This document shows, piece after piece, positions 18,645-28,408 of a stretch of DNA of 64,000 bases. Under the pieces are notes generated by a model. That model was not told where the DNA came from and ran no database searches. It was given only the letters and a program-made list of their open reading frames with translations. A program made the translations under genes and the position numbers. Origin of the DNA: Reinekea thalattae (GTDB lineage: Bacteria; Pseudomonadota; Gammaproteobacteria; Pseudomonadales; Natronospirillaceae). The number at the start of each line of letters is the position of its first letter. The stretch's first letter is position 1. The stretch lies in contig NZ_VKAD01000001.1 of NCBI RefSeq assembly GCF_008041945.1, forward strand, positions 1,426,001 through 1,490,000, in the 5' to 3' direction.

Positions 18645-20322
18645 CTCTTAACCAGAGAAATATATCGAGCTACATCGAGAAAGAACTTGCCAAAGGCGCT
18701 GAGTTACAACAGGCAGGTAAGTTCGATTTAGCTGAAACTGTTTATAAAGAGCTTTTGATAAAGCATCCTGAAGTGGCTGAAGGCTGGTTTCATCTAGGAA
18801 TGATTGCCTATCACTTTAAACGACCTGACATCGCTATTCGATTTATTAGTAAAGCAGCACACTTTGATAAAAAAATGCGCAATACCATTGCACGCTTTCT
18901 AAAATCGCTAGTGAGCTAGGCGATACAAAAAAAGCTTTGCTACATGGTGAGTACGCTGTTAGGTATGACCCGGAAAAAGCCGTTACTCATTTTTACTACG
19001 GTACTGCATTTTTAGGTGAGAAAGAATTTGAACAGGCAGCCGAGCTCTTCAAAAAATCTATTGAACTTGACCCAAACATGGTTCAAGCCTACATCAATTT
19101 AGGCAGCGCCTATGGAAACTTAGACCGCCATGACCTAGCTAGAGAAAACTACCTAAACGCTATTAGGCTTGACCCTAATCGATTCAAAGCCCATCTAAAT
19201 CTTGCGACCTTAGAACTTACGGAGGGTAATATAGAAGAAGCGACTAAGCAGTTTGAAAGTATTATTACATTAAATCCAGATAATTTAAGTGCGCATCGAA
19301 ACCTTTCTCGGTTAAAAAAATATACCGACGGCGACCCTCATATAGAGATACTTGAAAAAATAAACCCTAACATTCATCGCTACTCAATTGAGGACCAAGT
19401 TGATTACTGGTTTACATTAGGCAAAGTCTATCAAGATTTAAAAAACTATAAGCTCGCATTCGAAGCTTTTGATATTGCAAACCAGCTGCATCGCAAAACC
19501 TTTAAAACCGATAGCGGTGACTTTTTAGAGTTTTTTGAATTACTAAAAGGTCAATATAGCGAATCAATTTCACACCGAAATCTCGATATCACTCACGATG
19601 ATACTCCTATCTTTATCGTCGGCATGCCTCGATCTGGTACAACACTGACAGAACAAATTTTAGATTCTCACTCTCAAATATCGGGAGCTGGCGAACTTAC
19701 TGATCTTCAAGATACTATTTTAGAACTACAAAAAACTGGAGAGTCGCCGGATTTAAATTGGTTAATGAACGCAACGGACGCCCAACTCACGACAATTCAA
19801 CAGCGCTACCTTGAGCGCTTAAAAAATCGCTACCCAAAAGCAAAAAAAATCGTCAATAAATTACCAGGGAACGCACTCTATGTCGGGCTTATATATCAAC
19901 TATTTCCTCACGCCAAAGTCATACATGCTATGCGCGACCCTATTGACACCTGCGTATCCATTTATACTCTGAAATTCAGTGAACCTATCGCTTACGCTTA
20001 CAACTTAACAGAACTAGGTACTTACTGCCGACAATGTGATGATATTATGCAGCACTGGAAGAGTATTCTACCGAATGATTTTATATACAGCCTGCAATAC
20101 GAATCACTTGTTGAAGACGTAGAAACATACGCACGCGAGCTTATTAATTTTTGCGGACTAGATTGGGAAGACCATTGCGTCGAGTTTTATAATAATAAGC
20201 GGGTTGTTAAAACTGCCAGTCAAAATCAAGTTAATAAGCCTATCTATAAGGACTCAGTAAAACGCTGGAAACATTATGAACCTTACCTCCAGCCACTTAT
20301 CGAAAGTTATTATTCATCCTAA
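18641..20322 (+). pseudogene. Second TPR-sulfotransferase, split by a frameshift
   Basis: A paralogue of the preceding gene, interrupted by one frame change. Frame 1 (18641-18919, 92 residues) gives the first TPRs and stops at TAG. From about 18874 the next frame continues in register (NAQYHCTLSKIASELGDTKKALLHGE, then the TPRs and a full sulfotransferase domain with IFIVGMPRSGTTLTEQILDS and AKVIHAMRDPIDTCVSIY) to 20322. The break falls in an A7 run at 18869-18875; eight A's would restore one frame of about 560 codons. Possible explanations are a real mutation, transcriptional slippage or phase variation at the run, or a sequencing error. Downstream translation could begin at ATG 18937. Confidence 0.85.
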
Positions 20323-20460
20323 CCCTGGTGACTCCTGTCTAAAAACAAATTAGCAACCGAATAGAGTTCAAGAAGTATCATATAGTCAGTTCAACCCTAA
20401 TCGATTTGCTGACTTAAAACATCAAATGGCTTGATACTTGCTGTATATTTTACGAACGCT

Positions 20461-20489
20461 TTATCCCCATGCAGACGGTGCATGATAAG
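20461..20489. promoter_or_regulatory. Imperfect palindrome upstream of the ATP-grasp cluster
   Basis: In the 290-bp gap before 20613, TTATC (20461-20465) and ATGCA (20469-20473) mirror TGCAT (20479-20483) and GATAA (20484-20488), an imperfect dyad about 130 bp before the first gene. A TATATT box lies just upstream. It could be an operator or an RNA hairpin. No small peptide gene that might be a substrate for the ligases was found in this gap. Confidence 0.3.
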
Positions 20490-20612
20490 TGATCCAACTC
20501 TACACTGGGAATGCGGTGACTTCCCATAAACGGGCGTCCAATCAACTCTAGAACAGTGCAGTGTTCAATAATGAGGCGAACTTCCCGCGTTTTCTAAGAA
20601 AGCGAGGTATTA

Positions 20613-22067
20613 ATGAAAGGTTTAACGAGCCACTATAACTCGAAAGATTTTTTTGATGAACTGATCGATTCACAAGGAAAACCTCGGCAACCTGCCAAGC
20701 AGCTATTCCATTACCTAAATAACTTAACGGAAGACGAATTAGAAAAAAGAAAATTGATGGCTGAAGCAACCGTTCAAGAAATGGGCATCAGCTTTACGGT
20801 ATACACAGAAGAAGGCAATATCGACAGAGCTTGGCCGTTTGATATCGTTCCACGCACCATCGATGCCAAAGACTGGCGCTTAGCCGATGCCGGTTTAAAA
20901 CAACGTTTAAAAGCTCTTAACCTTTTTATTGACGATTTATATCACGATCAAAACGTCATCAAAGACGGCATCATTCCTGAACACATCATTAAAGATTCCA
21001 AAAATTTCCGGCCAGAATGTGTCGGCGTTTCTCCAGCTCACGGCGTTTGGGCACATATTTGCGGTACCGATTTAGTACGCGCCGATGACGGCGAATTTTA
21101 TGTTTTGGAAGACAACTTAAGAGTACCTTCGGGCGTCTCTTACATGTTAGAAAATCGCGCCATTACAAAACGTGTATTGCCAGAGCTATTTGAAAACGAC
21201 CATATTCTACCGATCGATTCCTATACTTCTCAACTGTTTGACACGTTAGTTTCGTTATCTCCTCGTGCTATAGAAAACCCAGAAATCGTTGTCTTAACGC
21301 CTGGCATCTATAACTCTGCTTATTTTGAGCATGCTTTTTTAGCCCAACAGATGGGAACAGAATTGGTTGAAGGCAGTGATCTTTTTGTGGCTAGCGATGA
21401 TTGTGTTTACATGAAAACAATTAATGGCCCAGAAAGAGTCGATGTTATTTATCGCCGTATCGACGATCTCTTTTTAGACCCAGAAGCTTTCGATTCTGAT
21501 TCCGTGCTGGGTGTTGCAGGCTTAATGCGCGCTTGGCGCAAAGGCAATGTTGCATTGGCGAATGCACCCGGCGCTGGCGTTGCAGACGACAAAGTAGTTT
21601 ACGCCTATGTTCCAGACATTATTCGTTACTATTTAAACGAAGAACCGATATTAAAAAATGTTGAAACCTTTTTATGCGAGGATGAAGAACAGCGAGCCTA
21701 TGTATTAGAAAATTTGGATAAATTAGTGGTTAAACCCGCTAACGAGTCCGGCGGCTATGGCATGCTTGTAGGGCCTCACTCAACCAAAAAAGAACAGGCA
21801 ACATTCGCAGAATTAATCAAAAAGAAACCTCGCAACTACATTGCGCAACCGACGTTAAAACTGTCTACCTCACCAACGCTTGTCGCCAAAGGCACACTCG
21901 AACCAAGACACTTAGATCTTCGACCTTTTATTTTACAGGGTAAGGATATTCATGTGACTACCGGTGGATTAACACGCGTCGCCATGAAAAAAGGTTCGCT
22001 AGTGGTTAACTCATCTCAGGGCGGCGGCAGCAAAGATACCTGGATTGTCGATACGGAGGCTAAATAA
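20613..22067 (+). CDS. Circularly permuted ATP-grasp amidoligase-type protein
   Basis: A 484-residue protein of the circularly permuted ATP-grasp type 2 family (DUF404/DUF407). Characteristic segments are FDIVPRTIDAKDWRLADAGLKQR, FYVLEDNLRVPSGVSYMLENR, ERVDVIYRRIDDLFLDPEAF and LVVKPANESGGYGMLVGP (ATP-binding lysine and Gly-rich loop). Families of this type are predicted to join amino groups to carboxylates of peptides; no substrate is proven. GAGG lies about 9 nt before the ATG. It is followed 2 bp later by its usual partner, an alpha-E protein. Confidence 0.9.
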   Translation: MKGLTSHYNSKDFFDELIDSQGKPRQPAKQLFHYLNNLTEDELEKRKLMAEATVQEMGISFTVYTEEGNIDRAWPFDIVPRTIDAKDWRLADAGLKQRLKALNLFIDDLYHDQNVIKDGIIPEHIIKDSKNFRPECVGVSPAHGVWAHICGTDLVRADDGEFYVLEDNLRVPSGVSYMLENRAITKRVLPELFENDHILPIDSYTSQLFDTLVSLSPRAIENPEIVVLTPGIYNSAYFEHAFLAQQMGTELVEGSDLFVASDDCVYMKTINGPERVDVIYRRIDDLFLDPEAFDSDSVLGVAGLMRAWRKGNVALANAPGAGVADDKVVYAYVPDIIRYYLNEEPILKNVETFLCEDEEQRAYVLENLDKLVVKPANESGGYGMLVGPHSTKKEQATFAELIKKKPRNYIAQPTLKLSTSPTLVAKGTLEPRHLDLRPFILQGKDIHVTTGGLTRVAMKKGSLVVNSSQGGGSKDTWIVDTEAK

Positions 22068-22069
22068 TT

Positions 22070-23011
22070 ATGTTATCAAGAGTTGCAGAACGCCTCTATT
22101 GGAGCGCACGCTATTTAGAACGAGTTGAAAATACCGCGCGACTCATCAGTGTTTATGATGAACTATTATTTGACTTACCTCGGGATATAGAAATTTCTTG
22201 GTACAATTTAATCGAAATTATCAGTGGCGAAGAAGAATTTGAAAATCGCTATAAGGTTAAAGACGAACGTAACGTTGTGAAGTTTTTGTTAGCTGATGAT
22301 TCCAACTCAAGTTCGGTACTGTCATCATTAAAAATGGTGCGTGAAAATATCAGAACAACGCGCGATGTTGTGCCTGAAGAAATGTGGGAATTAATAAACG
22401 AACTCGACCTTTATGTCACCAGCAATATCAAGCAGGGCATTAACCGTTCTGATCGTCATAGCTACCTAAATACCATTATCGAAGGCTGCCAAAAAGTGAT
22501 TGGCTTGCTGGCGGCAACCATGAGTCGAGATGCCGGTTGGCATTTTTTAATTATGGGGCGCTACCTAGAGCGAGCCGACATGAACACTCGAATTCTCGAT
22601 GCGGCAACCAAACTTATTTTGCAATCTAAAAAGGATAAGAGCGTGCGGCTTGGCCAAATTGTTTGGTCCAAAGTACTGCGTTCACAGAGTGCTTACTTAG
22701 ATTATCGACGCACCATGCGAACCTCTATTAACGGTGCAAAAGCGGCAACCTTTTTAATTAAAGATGCTTATTTCCCGAGAACACTGGCCTATTGCTTTAG
22801 CCAAATTCGTGAATCTGCGGAGCAGCTACCTCAAGGCGAAAATAACATTAAGGGAGATATTGATCGGCTCAGTAATGGTCATTATCGCATTGAAAGCTCT
22901 CATGACTTAAATGAGCACTTCAGTGAATATCTCAATGACATTCAGCTAGACATTATTAAAATCAACCAACAAATTACCGAGAATTGGTTTAACTTTCATC
23001 TAGCGGACTAA
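22070..23011 (+). CDS. Alpha-E domain protein (DUF403)
   Basis: A 313-residue, mainly helical protein that begins MLSRVAERLYWSARYLERVENTARL, the alpha-E signature, and contains GRYLERADMNTRILD. Alpha-E proteins nearly always accompany circularly permuted ATP-grasp proteins and transglutaminase-like proteases; their biochemical role is unknown. It starts 2 bp after the ATP-grasp gene, consistent with translational coupling. Confidence 0.9.
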   Translation: MLSRVAERLYWSARYLERVENTARLISVYDELLFDLPRDIEISWYNLIEIISGEEEFENRYKVKDERNVVKFLLADDSNSSSVLSSLKMVRENIRTTRDVVPEEMWELINELDLYVTSNIKQGINRSDRHSYLNTIIEGCQKVIGLLAATMSRDAGWHFLIMGRYLERADMNTRILDAATKLILQSKKDKSVRLGQIVWSKVLRSQSAYLDYRRTMRTSINGAKAATFLIKDAYFPRTLAYCFSQIRESAEQLPQGENNIKGDIDRLSNGHYRIESSHDLNEHFSEYLNDIQLDIIKINQQITENWFNFHLAD

Positions 23012-23132
23012 GCTGATGCCTTACCTATTGGTGATGAGCAAACAGTACTAAAAACTGTATAACGGTACCTTATTTTCATCTATTCATATCAGAAGATGTG
23101 GTACCTTTGCGAACCCTTATTTTGGACTTCCG

Positions 23133-25700
23133 ATGACTATGGATATCGAGTCTGGCTCGTTTAACAATCCGCTAACGGCGCTGCTGTATGATCAGCCAGC
23201 GCACGCGTATGATGAAGCCTTTACCGACCAACGCAAAGCTCGCGAGCATTGGCGTTACCTATTGCATCGCCTGCAAGAATTAGGCGATGAAGGTATTCTA
23301 ATGCGCCAACAACGAGCGCAGCATATTCTTCGTGAAGACGGCGCCATCTACGACCTGACCAGCGACCACCAAACCGCTGGGCCTCGTGTCTGGTCTTTGG
23401 ATATCTTGCCGCACCTGATCAGCCATGCCCAATGGGCCGAAACCGAGCGAGGCCTAGTGCAGCGTTCAACCCTGTTCGACGCTATATTTAAAGATTTATA
23501 CGGCGCACAAGAACTGATCAAAAGCGGGACTCTACCTGCCGCTGCAATCTTTAATAATCCGAGCTTTTTAAGGCAATGCCACGGCATAAAAACGCCCGGC
23601 CAGCACCAGCTGCTCTTGCATGCTGTGGATATGGTAAAAGGCAGTGACGGTCACTATCGAGTACTCACCGACCGAGCCCAAATTCCGAGCGGTGCAGGCT
23701 ATGCATTGGAAAACCGAACGGTTATGTCACGGGTGATGCCTAACATCTATCGCGACAGTCAGGTGCGTCGACTAGCGCCATTTTTTCAGTCAATGAAGAC
23801 CATGTTGTCGTCTCTGGCCGGCCACTGGACAGATACACCCAACATCGTCATTTTAACGCCCGGCGTATACAGCAGTAATTATTTTGAACAGGCTTTTTTG
23901 ACCAACTACCTCGGCTATCCATTAGTGCAGGGACGCGATCTCACCGTCCGCAATGGCTCGGTATGGATGAAATCGTTAAATGGTTTAGTACGCGTCGACG
24001 TCATCGTGCGCCATGTCGATGACGACTATTGCGATCAGGCCGAATTACGTACCGACTCACTACTCGGCGTCGCCGGTTTGCTCGAAGTCGCCCGTGCTGG
24101 CAATGTTGTGCTGGCCAATCCTTTAGGCAGCGGCCTGTTAGAAGCGCCAACATTACATAAATACCTGCCCGATATTTGCCAATTTTTATTAGGTGAACCA
24201 CTCATCACGCCATCAGTCACGACCTATTGGTGCGGCGATGCAGACGATCTCAACTATGTGCTGGCCCACTTGGATCAGCTGATCATTAAACCGGTATCGC
24301 GCAAATATCACGAACGCAGCATCTATGGTCATACTCTAGATAAACAGGCACTGGCCGAGGTTAAATTACGTATTCAGCAACAACCGCAGCTGTATGTCGC
24401 TCAAGACTATTTAACCGGCTCCATGACGCCAGTTTGGCAAGAAAGTAGATTAACTGCCAAGCCCAGTTTATTACGAACCTTTACCTGCGCCAGTGAGCAA
24501 GGCTATAAACTGATGCCCGGAGGCTTATTACGCACCGGCGATGCGGCCTCAGGAATGATCGCTTCGAACCTTTCTATGTCTAACACTAAAGACACCTGGG
24601 TGCTGGCCGAAAAACCTGAGCAGCCGATGTCGTTGTTGCAGAACAAGCCCGCACCGCAAGCTGCGATGCAGGGCAATATTCCCAGCCGCGTTGTCGAAAA
24701 TTTATTTTGGATGGGTCGCTACGCCGAACGTATCGAAATGAATGCGCGCATGTTGCGTACGCTATTTAATAAATTGCAGGGGCTGTACCCTCTGTCATTA
24801 GAAAGTCGGCGGCTGTTATTGCAATCTATCTCGATACAAACGCAATGTTCACTGCAATTACTCAGTGCCGATGATGACTTACTCAATCAGCCAGATATGG
24901 CTCTGGCGGCAATCATCACCAACGGTCAACAACCCGGCTCGGTGAAGTCCGACCTCTATGCCTTACTCAACTGCAGCGAACAGGCCAAAGAGCGGTTGTC
25001 TTCTGATTCACGAATCATCGTCAATGGTTTGTACGATCAAATACATCAGCTCGACCAAGCCTATCAATTTGGCTTACCACTGGCCCCAGAAGAGCCGTTA
25101 AACCATTTGGTAACAGCCTTACTGGCATTAGCAGGGCTGTATCATGAAAGCACGTTACGCGGTCAATCTTGGTCGTTCCAGCAAATAGGACGTTGCACCG
25201 AACGAGCCTTAAAAACCGCAACACTGTTAAGAGCGTCGCTCAGCTATCCGTTAGCAGAAGCACATCAACAAGAGGTTTTAGAGTCGATCCTACTCAGCTC
25301 TGAAGCACTCATCTCATTCCACCGGCGCTATAAAAACTACGCCAACCTCGCCGATGCCTTGGAACTTTTAATTACCGACAAAAGCAATCCTCGTTCATTG
25401 ATGTACCAGTTTGAACAGCTCAATCAATGCGTCGTGCAATTGCCACGCAGTGCGCCCAATCAGGGAGTCAGCACGGAGTACAAACTTATTCAAAGCTGCT
25501 TAATCGACATCAAACATGCCGATCTCGATAAGCTGGCAAGCATCGACAGCGATGGCAATTATCGTGAACAGCTTAATCAATTTATGTCATCTTTAATCGA
25601 GCGGCTCGAGCAATTAACCACGGTCATCAGTGACAAGTATTTCGATCACACCACCGAACCTCATAAGCTTGTACATTCGAGCCGAGGGCCCGCTTTATGA
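23133..25700 (+). CDS. Fusion of circularly permuted ATP-grasp and alpha-E domains
   Basis: An 855-residue protein. Residues 1 to about 500 are a second ATP-grasp module (VWSLDILPHLISHAQWAETERGL, YRVLTDRAQIPSGAGYALENR, VRVDVIVRHVDDDYCDQ), and about 515-840 a second alpha-E module that starts at NIPSRVVENLFWMGRYAERIEMNARM. The fusion repeats, in one chain, the two separate genes just before it. One difference is visible: the ATP-binding segment reads LIIKPVSRKYHERSIYG in place of the Gly-rich VKPANESGGYGM, so this copy may be catalytically different. It overlaps the next gene by 4 bp (ATGA). Confidence 0.9.
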   Translation: MTMDIESGSFNNPLTALLYDQPAHAYDEAFTDQRKAREHWRYLLHRLQELGDEGILMRQQRAQHILREDGAIYDLTSDHQTAGPRVWSLDILPHLISHAQWAETERGLVQRSTLFDAIFKDLYGAQELIKSGTLPAAAIFNNPSFLRQCHGIKTPGQHQLLLHAVDMVKGSDGHYRVLTDRAQIPSGAGYALENRTVMSRVMPNIYRDSQVRRLAPFFQSMKTMLSSLAGHWTDTPNIVILTPGVYSSNYFEQAFLTNYLGYPLVQGRDLTVRNGSVWMKSLNGLVRVDVIVRHVDDDYCDQAELRTDSLLGVAGLLEVARAGNVVLANPLGSGLLEAPTLHKYLPDICQFLLGEPLITPSVTTYWCGDADDLNYVLAHLDQLIIKPVSRKYHERSIYGHTLDKQALAEVKLRIQQQPQLYVAQDYLTGSMTPVWQESRLTAKPSLLRTFTCASEQGYKLMPGGLLRTGDAASGMIASNLSMSNTKDTWVLAEKPEQPMSLLQNKPAPQAAMQGNIPSRVVENLFWMGRYAERIEMNARMLRTLFNKLQGLYPLSLESRRLLLQSISIQTQCSLQLLSADDDLLNQPDMALAAIITNGQQPGSVKSDLYALLNCSEQAKERLSSDSRIIVNGLYDQIHQLDQAYQFGLPLAPEEPLNHLVTALLALAGLYHESTLRGQSWSFQQIGRCTERALKTATLLRASLSYPLAEAHQQEVLESILLSSEALISFHRRYKNYANLADALELLITDKSNPRSLMYQFEQLNQCVVQLPRSAPNQGVSTEYKLIQSCLIDIKHADLDKLASIDSDGNYREQLNQFMSSLIERLEQLTTVISDKYFDHTTEPHKLVHSSRGPAL

Positions 25701-26584
25701 AATACCAAGTTCGTCACCTAACCCAATACGACTACAGCGCACCTGTGAGTCTGTGCTACAACCGCGCGCACCTGATTCCCAGAGACACGCAAACACAACA
25801 TTGCTTAGACCACCAAATCAAAATAACACCAGAACCTGCATACCAACGTGGTGGCAAAGACTATTTTGAAAACTTCACGTTGTATTTTTCAATTGAAGAG
25901 CCACACTCGACACTGGCCATTGAAGTGATCAGCGATATCGAAAGACGACCTATCGATACTAGCCAGTGGCTGCCCTTTCAAGAATTGACCTGCGGCCAAT
26001 TACGACAAACGCTGAGCCAAGCTGACAGCCCTGAATTACGACTGGCACAGGAGTACCTGTTTGATTCAACCCACATTCACCGCTCGCCATTATTGCAACA
26101 GTATTGCGAAGATATTTTCGCCGATGATCGCCCTGTCATAGCGGCCTTACAGCAGCTCACCGAAAAAATATTCCATGAATTCACCTTTGATGCCAGCGCT
26201 ACCAACGTCGCAACGCCTATCGAGCAGGTTTTGCAACAACGCAGTGGCGTGTGCCAAGACTTTGCTCATCTAGCGATTGGCTGCTTGCGCTCGGTCGGTA
26301 TTCCAGCACGCTACATCAGTGGCTATTTAGAAACCCTTCCACCACCGGGTGAAGAAAAACTCGTCGGTGCCGATGCCTCTCACGCTTGGTTTGCCGCCTT
26401 TATCCCCGAGCTCGGCTGGTTAGAATTTGACCCTACCAACAACATTCTGCCCGATGAACAACATCTGACCACCGCCTGGGGGCGTGATTATGCCGATGTG
26501 ACGCCGTTACAAGGCGTTATTTTTGACGGCGGTGATAGTCAATATATGAGCGTTTCTGTCGACGTTAAACGACTCGACGACTGA
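25697..26584 (+). CDS. Transglutaminase-like cysteine protease family protein
   Basis: A 295-residue protein with the N-terminal beta region YQVRHLTQYDYSAPVSLCYN and a transglutaminase-like core. The catalytic triad is visible: Cys in RSGVCQDFAHLAIG, His in ADASHAWFAAF, Asp in WLEFDPTNN. Such proteins, linked genetically to ATP-grasp/alpha-E genes, are predicted peptidases or amidases that cut or trim peptide conjugates. It is coupled by ATGA overlap to the fusion gene upstream. Confidence 0.9.
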   Translation: MKYQVRHLTQYDYSAPVSLCYNRAHLIPRDTQTQHCLDHQIKITPEPAYQRGGKDYFENFTLYFSIEEPHSTLAIEVISDIERRPIDTSQWLPFQELTCGQLRQTLSQADSPELRLAQEYLFDSTHIHRSPLLQQYCEDIFADDRPVIAALQQLTEKIFHEFTFDASATNVATPIEQVLQQRSGVCQDFAHLAIGCLRSVGIPARYISGYLETLPPPGEEKLVGADASHAWFAAFIPELGWLEFDPTNNILPDEQHLTTAWGRDYADVTPLQGVIFDGGDSQYMSVSVDVKRLDD

Positions 26585-26739
26585 CCAAACCCACTTGCTG
26601 AACTCAGCAACGTCATGGCATATTTTTACGCCCAAATAATACTAATCAATTTGACAATCTAAAATATAACAAGGACTATAACCAGCGTTAGACACTCAAA
26701 CTTTGCTAAACACAACGCACTGATAAGAGGGTAAACGTT

Positions 26740-28221
26740 ATGAACCATCTGACTGATTTAGGCTTAATTGCAGAAACTATTGGTCGGCAACCGACCACCG
26801 TCGTCGTTTTGCCCAGCATATCCCTCGGTTATTTAACGCGCCGCTTTCGGCCCGACCTAGATAACTTTGAAGAAACCTTTTTGTTCCATCTATTTTGGCT
26901 AGCCAAATCCAATATCGAACTGATTTTTATTTTTACAGAAGGCTTCGATAAACACCTAATCGATCATTCACTCTATACCGTGGCTCAACATCTTAATACG
27001 AAACAATCATCGTTGCGCAGCCGTATTCAAATCCTTACCGTGCCTTCCTCTCAAGAAGGACTCAGCGCCAGCCTTTATCAATCGCCACAACATCTTGAAC
27101 AGTTAGCAACGCTATTAAATCACCGCCAGGCTGTTATTTCGGCTTGGCAGGTCGGCCACTATGAAATTTCCGTAGCACAAGAATTAGATTGCCGATTACT
27201 TTCCGGCAACGCCGCCTGTGCTAAATACGATAATAAATCAGCAGGGCGGAAACTGGCGCAGGCCGCTGGCGTGGCAACAGCAGTGGGTGTCGAAGATATT
27301 TACTCTCTTACCTGCGCACAGAAACAGATGAGCCTGCTAGCAAAGCAGGCAGCGGCTGGCAGAGAATTTATTCTAAAGCTCAATAAAGAAGACGGCGGCA
27401 GCGGTATCGGCTACCTCAAGCTCGATCAAAGTCTCAATAACATCGAACAGCTGACCATCAGCAAAAACATTCCGAAAGCCCAATTTGAACAACAACTCGC
27501 CGTGCAAGGCGCTGTTCTTGAGCAAATGATTGTTGCCGACGTGATCGCGGTGCCAAGCATTAAGCTGTTTATTTCCGACAGCGGAGAAGCCCAAGTATTA
27601 GCAACACACGACCAATTAGAAGATGCCGAAGTCTACCTCGGCGTACACTTTCCAGCCAACGCCGCTTACCGTAATGAGCTGATTCAGCAAGGTTTAAAAT
27701 TAGCGAAACAGTGCTGTAAGGTTGGTATTCGCGGTCTATTTTCGATTGATTTTTTAGCCAAGCACAACCCAACCACCGGCACTTGGCAACTGTATTTTTT
27801 AGAGCTGAACTTACGCGCCAGCGCAACAACTCATCCTTATTTTTGGACCAAGTACTTAACCGGCGCGCAGTATAATAACGACAGTGGGCATCTAGAAAAA
27901 AATGGTGAACAATTTTTTTATAACGCTTACGAACACTTCCAGCATCCGCTATTAAACACAATCGATACACAAAAAATTATTCGAGCCTGCCACGAACAGG
28001 GACTCAGTTACTGCCGCCAAAAACAAACCGGCGTACATCTGCATATGCTCAGCATGATTAACGCCTTTAATCGATTCGGCGCAACCATCATCGGCACCAG
28101 CCAACAACAGATCGAAGAACTCAGCACCGAGTTAAATACACTGATACAAAAACTCTGTGAACAAACCGAAGGGCACTTTTCGACAGACGAAAAAAAACCA
28201 GCTAAAAAGCTGGTTCTTTAA
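26740..28221 (+). CDS. PGM1-like ATP-grasp peptide ligase
   Basis: A 493-residue protein with a pre-ATP-grasp region (TVVVLPSISLGYLTRRFRPDL) and an ATP-grasp core: REFILKLNKEDGGSGIGYLKL (ATP loop) and YFLELNLRASATTHPYFW (Mg-binding Glu/Asn). It resembles the peptide-ligase family named after pheganomycin PGM1, which joins a peptide to an amino-acid nucleophile. Family assignment is from the motifs and overall layout; the substrate is unknown. GAGGG lies about 9 nt before the ATG. It follows the ATP-grasp/alpha-E/transglutaminase block on the same strand after 155 bp and probably works with it. Confidence 0.75.
   Translation: MNHLTDLGLIAETIGRQPTTVVVLPSISLGYLTRRFRPDLDNFEETFLFHLFWLAKSNIELIFIFTEGFDKHLIDHSLYTVAQHLNTKQSSLRSRIQILTVPSSQEGLSASLYQSPQHLEQLATLLNHRQAVISAWQVGHYEISVAQELDCRLLSGNAACAKYDNKSAGRKLAQAAGVATAVGVEDIYSLTCAQKQMSLLAKQAAAGREFILKLNKEDGGSGIGYLKLDQSLNNIEQLTISKNIPKAQFEQQLAVQGAVLEQMIVADVIAVPSIKLFISDSGEAQVLATHDQLEDAEVYLGVHFPANAAYRNELIQQGLKLAKQCCKVGIRGLFSIDFLAKHNPTTGTWQLYFLELNLRASATTHPYFWTKYLTGAQYNNDSGHLEKNGEQFFYNAYEHFQHPLLNTIDTQKIIRACHEQGLSYCRQKQTGVHLHMLSMINAFNRFGATIIGTSQQQIEELSTELNTLIQKLCEQTEGHFSTDEKKPAKKLVL
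28196..28219 (+). terminator. Terminator overlapping the end of the PGM1-like gene
   Basis: Arms AACCAGCT (28196-28203) and AGCTGGTT (28208-28215) with an AAAA loop, then CTTTAATTT. The hairpin encodes the last residues of the protein and reaches its stop codon. It separates this gene from the oppositely oriented initiator tRNA. Confidence 0.8.
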
Positions 28222-28223
28222 TT

Positions 28224-28300
<77 letters not shown>

Positions 28301-28352
28301 TCAACTCGTTTAGACTGGCTTTGGCTTGGTGCTCAATGCCTGTCAACGGAGC

Positions 28353-28383
28353 GGTATATTAATGATTGAGCCGTTTTTGTCAA
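28353..28383 (-). promoter_or_regulatory. Sigma-70 promoter of tRNA-fMet
   Basis: On the minus strand a perfect TTGACA (28378-28383) is followed after 17-19 bp by an AATATACC -10 region (28353-28360) and a GC-rich CCGCTCCG discriminator, as in stringently controlled stable-RNA promoters. It predicts a 5' leader of about 45 nt. Confidence 0.7.
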
Positions 28384-28408
28384 CTAACTTTCTGATTTAG
28401 TTAGATTT

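Noticed and set aside
20323-20612. A precursor peptide gene for the ATP-grasp cluster
   Set aside because: Only frames of 6-8 codons starting with ATG were found by eye; no plausible peptide gene.
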